DNA from: Neorhizobium sp. JUb45
GTDB taxonomy: Bacteria > Pseudomonadota > Alphaproteobacteria > Rhizobiales > Rhizobiaceae
NCBI RefSeq assembly: GCF_004343585.1
Contig: NZ_SLYW01000011.1
Coordinates: 78,709 to 142,708, forward strand
DNA: 64,000 bases
Direction: 5' to 3'
Positions 60,700-64,000 of the stretch are shown here, piece after piece. The translations under genes were made by a program, and so were the position numbers. Under the pieces are notes generated by a model. That model saw nothing but the letters and a program-made list of their open reading frames with translations. It did not search any database and was not told the DNA's origin. Within the stretch, counting starts at the first letter, position 1. Every line of letters starts with the position of its first letter.

Positions 60700-61979
60700 T
60701 CCGCCATGCCCCCCGTTGAAACATTTCCCGCAGCAGCCGCAGGCCCCCAGGTGACAAGCAGATGCTCGGGAAACGGACCGCCTGCAAAATCAGGTCCGGC
60801 ATCAGCCTGGGCGGACCTGATACCGGGGATATGCAGGATCTGCCGCACCGCCTCGGGAATGGCGACCCGCCCGACATGACGACCCAGGCATTCGTGATGT
60901 CCCAGCCCGAAATGGAGGTAGGATGATGCGGGCCGCGATGCATCAAACCTTTCGGGATCGGGCATCAAAGCGGCATCGAACATTGCCGAGCCGGAACAGA
61001 CCGCCAGCAGACTGCCGGCCTTGATCGGTGTGGCATAGCTGGTTCCCTCGCCCAGCACGCGATCGACTTCAGCAAAGCGGAACTGGAAAGTCGTGATCGG
61101 ATTGAAGCGAAGCGCTTCGAAGACATGCGCATCGAACAGGTCGGTAGCGCCGGCGGCATCGGCGGCCAGCGCAGCATTCATCCAGTCCGGGTGACGCAGT
61201 AACTGGTCGGTCGCCTGGACGATCGCGGCACTCGTCGTTTCGATCGCGCCGACCAGGAGGCCGCAAACATTGCTGACGACCCGCTCAGGCGGCAGAGCCG
61301 CCCCCTTACCGCTCGACAGGTTTATCAGTCGTTCGACCGTTGTATCACCGTCGAGAGGAGCGGCCGCCCATTGCCGGGCAAGAAATGGCCAGAGCCATGC
61401 CTGCATGTCGCTGCCCGCAGCATGGCATCGCTTGAGGACATCGTCGTTGAACGGGAAATTGCGGAACATGCCATGCTGTGTGGCAAAGGACCAACGCAGC
61501 AACTGGTCGTCGGCAGCATCGAAACCGAAGATGCGCTGAACGATCCGCAGCGGCACCTTGCGGGCGATCTGCGGAACGATGTCCAATGTGCCTCCAGCCG
61601 CGCCGATCGCCTCGCGCACGACCTCCGCCGCAAGCACGCGGATCGCCGGCAGATCCTCCCAGCGCATTACCGACTGCATCACCCCTTTTTCTTCCCAGTT
61701 CAGCTCGGTCTCGTCGCGTGCGAGCATGAACGGCCCGACAGACGGGTCCATCGGCAGACGGTTGGCCCTGACGGAGTAGAGGGACGGTTGTGACAGAATG
61801 TCGAGGACATCGGTCGCCCGGGTGACAAGGGTGAAAGGGGACATCGGCAGGATGGGACGATCTGCCCTGAGTTCGGCATACATGCCGCGCCAATCGCTGC
61901 GAAGCCATCGGATGAAGACGCCCAGGGCCGCTTGCGGACCCTGCGACATTGCGGAATCGAATTCAGCAAGAAATGCCAT
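60696..61979 (-). CDS. Cytochrome P450
   Basis: 427 residues from the ATG at 61979 (GGAGG 10 bases upstream). The haem-binding FGLGHHECLG gives Cys364 as thiolate ligand, the ExxR motif is FEALR (Glu288-Arg291), and the I-helix has VGAIETTS, with the acid-alcohol pair Glu247-Thr248 kept. Being a soluble bacterial P450, it needs redox partners, or it may use hydroperoxides. It is co-translated with the COX-like gene, an arrangement that mirrors fungal dioxygenase-P450 fusions, so it probably rearranges or hydroxylates the hydroperoxide formed by its partner. Confidence 0.9.
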   Translation of the reverse strand: MAFLAEFDSAMSQGPQAALGVFIRWLRSDWRGMYAELRADRPILPMSPFTLVTRATDVLDILSQPSLYSVRANRLPMDPSVGPFMLARDETELNWEEKGVMQSVMRWEDLPAIRVLAAEVVREAIGAAGGTLDIVPQIARKVPLRIVQRIFGFDAADDQLLRWSFATQHGMFRNFPFNDDVLKRCHAAGSDMQAWLWPFLARQWAAAPLDGDTTVERLINLSSGKGAALPPERVVSNVCGLLVGAIETTSAAIVQATDQLLRHPDWMNAALAADAAGATDLFDAHVFEALRFNPITTFQFRFAEVDRVLGEGTSYATPIKAGSLLAVCSGSAMFDAALMPDPERFDASRPASSYLHFGLGHHECLGRHVGRVAIPEAVRQILHIPGIRSAQADAGPDFAGGPFPEHLLVTWGPAAAAGNVSTGGMAE

Positions 61980-62820
61980 GCGCTACGATCCTCCTGTTTT
62001 TGCGGACGGGGAGCATCACCCGTGGCGCGCGGCGCAGCGGCGCCGGGCGGGTCTCCGGCGGGTTCTGTCTTGCCGCGTCCCGTCTCGAATGGAACCTTTG
62101 CATTGATATGGATTTCAGGGCCTCCTATCTGCGGCGACGTCCCTGGCGATCCGAGGCTGTGTGCTAGAGCCACGTAGGGTTGGTATCGGCTTAGATTGAG
62201 TACCAGCTGGCGGGTCTCTGCCTGAAAGCCTTCGTCCCCGACCGGCGCGACACATATTCATCGGTCCAGCCCAAACGGCCGGCAATCTCATCCAGAACAC
62301 GCCCGCGGCGAGTCAAACCGATCCCGCTGCTGACAAGCTTGAAAAAAAGCGCCAAGCGTTTCAAGTAAAGCTTGTTTCTGTTCGCTCTAAGATCGGATCA
62401 TAGGTGACGACGTGGACCCCTACTCCTGAGCCAACGGTTTCAGTGATGGCATCGCGCCGCTCTCCTTCCCCTCGGCCAATGGTCGCCAAGCCCATGCACG
62501 CACATGATCCAAAGCGTTGCAGGCATTTCGTGACCCTGTATCTGAACGCAGTTCGCACTAGATCGGTGATTTAGATCCTATAACCAATCCACTGCGGCCG
62601 TTGGCAAGGAGGCAATTTAGAACCAGCATCAGGCCATAGGCAATCGAGCAAGTCAGCTGGTTAATGAGATCTTCGACAACAAGCCACTGCGATCCTGGGG
62701 ATCCGAGGGGAACGCGTGCCACGCTCCTTGTAAGCTTTAGTATCCTCCACCCCCTTGAACCACCTGAAGCTGGTAATCGGCCACAGCCCGCCAAGAATGA
62801 TGATCCTTCGCTTCCGAGAC
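61980..62820. other. Long gap with no recognisable gene
   Basis: Only short open frames are seen. On the minus strand, stretches near 62390-62190 (IGLTRRGRVLDEIAGRLGW) and 62440-62360 (VHVVTYDPILER) look protein-like but are out of frame with each other and have no good start, so they may be remnants of a lost gene. The promoter for the P450/COX-like operon should lie near 61990-62100. Confidence 0.35.
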
Positions 62821-63429
62821 CTAAAAGACCGGGTCGGTCGGAGGATGGCGCGGATCCTGAGGATTGATGTTCACTTCGTAGGCCAGCGGCCGGGTGCTGA
62901 TCAATCTAAACCTGCCATCCACGATGCTGATTGAAAAGAGACCCGCGCCGGCACCATTGGGCGGTACGCACGCTGCCGTCTCTCCAACGCGGCGTGTTTT
63001 CGTATCGATTGTTCTGAATGTGCTGTGCAGATAATCGATATTCTCCTTAGTCATGCGCGCTGTGCCGACGGCTTTGCCGAAGCCTGCATTGGTATCTTTC
63101 ACGCAGAGGCCATGATTGCCGACCTTGCGCGACGTCACATCCTCGTAATGGCAGGAACCATCCCTCGACTTCCCCCACATCTTATGCGCGTAATAGAAGA
63201 CGCCATTCTCATACTTGATGAATGCAAGCGCAAGACATTGGTAGTGGCCCAGTATCGTCCTGCTTTGCTTGCTGACGTTCTTTACCTCCCCGTAATAGAC
63301 GGGGTCGCCTGTTTCCTGTGTCCAAAAGTGAAGTCGTGAGGCGATTAGGTCAGGATCGGTGACGGTCTCAGCGCAAGCGCTAGATATACCGAACATAAAT
63401 GCAATGACTGAAGCCGCTGCTTTCCACAT
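62821..63429 (-). CDS. Secreted hypothetical protein
   Basis: 202 residues with GGGAGG 5 bases before the ATG. The N-terminus (WKAAASVIAFMFGISSACA) is a clear Sec signal, with cleavage after residue 20, so it is periplasmic or secreted. Four cysteines (in YQCLAL, GSCHYED, HGLCVKD and AACVPP) could form two disulfides. I do not recognise the family. The gene stands alone. Confidence 0.75.
   Translation of the reverse strand: MWKAAASVIAFMFGISSACAETVTDPDLIASRLHFWTQETGDPVYYGEVKNVSKQSRTILGHYQCLALAFIKYENGVFYYAHKMWGKSRDGSCHYEDVTSRKVGNHGLCVKDTNAGFGKAVGTARMTKENIDYLHSTFRTIDTKTRRVGETAACVPPNGAGAGLFSISIVDGRFRLISTRPLAYEVNINPQDPRHPPTDPVF

Positions 63430-64000
<571 letters not shown>

Noticed and set aside
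62115..62560. Short minus-strand frames, one with a VVTYDPILER-like stretch that recalls UDP-sugar dehydrogenases
   Set aside because: The similarity covers too few residues, the frames are broken and no start is visible; at most a remnant.

Overview
The window looks like chromosome (or chromid) of a Rhizobium/Agrobacterium-type alphaproteobacterium. The supporting signs are GC-rich coding sequence with many ATGA start/stop overlaps, a rhizobial-style exopolysaccharide locus with PrsD/PrsE-like type I secretion, an initiator tRNA resembling rhizobial tRNA-fMet, and an sRNA whose loops carry CCUCCUCCC, as in the rhizobial alpha-r14 (NfeR1) family.

Layout. 1-3.2 kb: the 5' part of a CelD-like acetyltransferase gene, a small hypothetical gene and a RecQ-family helicase. 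3.4-13.3 kb: eight minus-strand genes forming an apparent sugar-oxidation island, in transcription order GH15 glucoamylase, GMC oxidoreductase, di-iron ferritin-like protein, small FAD-SLDH-like subunit, IolE-like dehydratase, second TIM-barrel isomerase, MBL hydrolase and pyruvate/indolepyruvate-type ThDP decarboxylase. 13.9-14.1 kb: an IS5-type transposase scar.

14.5-42.1 kb: a polysaccharide and secretion region. A giant (about 3070 aa) protein has a sorbosone-dehydrogenase-like propeller, three malectin-like modules alternating with Ig-like modules, a Ca-binding spacer and a cadherin-like domain. It lies directly downstream of an HlyD adaptor and a type I ABC exporter, which are themselves coupled to a Wzy/ligase-like gene. 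Then come a reduced Wzc-like protein, two glycosyltransferases, a LuxR regulator, and an eight-gene operon (sugar transferase, UDP-glucose dehydrogenase, UDP-glucuronate decarboxylase, pyruvyl transferase, flippase, GT2, beta-helix protein, ExoF-like export protein). Together these predict a secreted polymer built with UDP-glucuronate/UDP-xylose and ketal pyruvate, and a large carbohydrate-binding protein exported alongside it.

42.4-51.7 kb: an EamA transporter and a uronate utilisation locus (uxaC, Gfo/Idh oxidoreductase, complete sugar ABC importer) with a divergent LysR regulator. 51.8-51.96 kb: a four-hairpin anti-Shine-Dalgarno sRNA on the minus strand. 52-58.5 kb: exonuclease, fused acyltransferase/acyl-ACP synthetase, YiaA-like and PspA-like envelope proteins, and a divergent TetR regulator with three matching operators. 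59-62 kb: a coupled pair, a cyclooxygenase-like haem protein and a cytochrome P450, resembling the two halves of fungal oxylipin synthases. 62.8-64 kb: a secreted hypothetical protein and a partial tRNA-fMet.

The strongest candidates for something new are the COX-like/P450 pair, the non-RTX giant type I cargo tied to polysaccharide synthesis, the sugar-oxidation island, and the four-loop anti-SD sRNA. All functions are inferred from reading the sequence; no database search was run.
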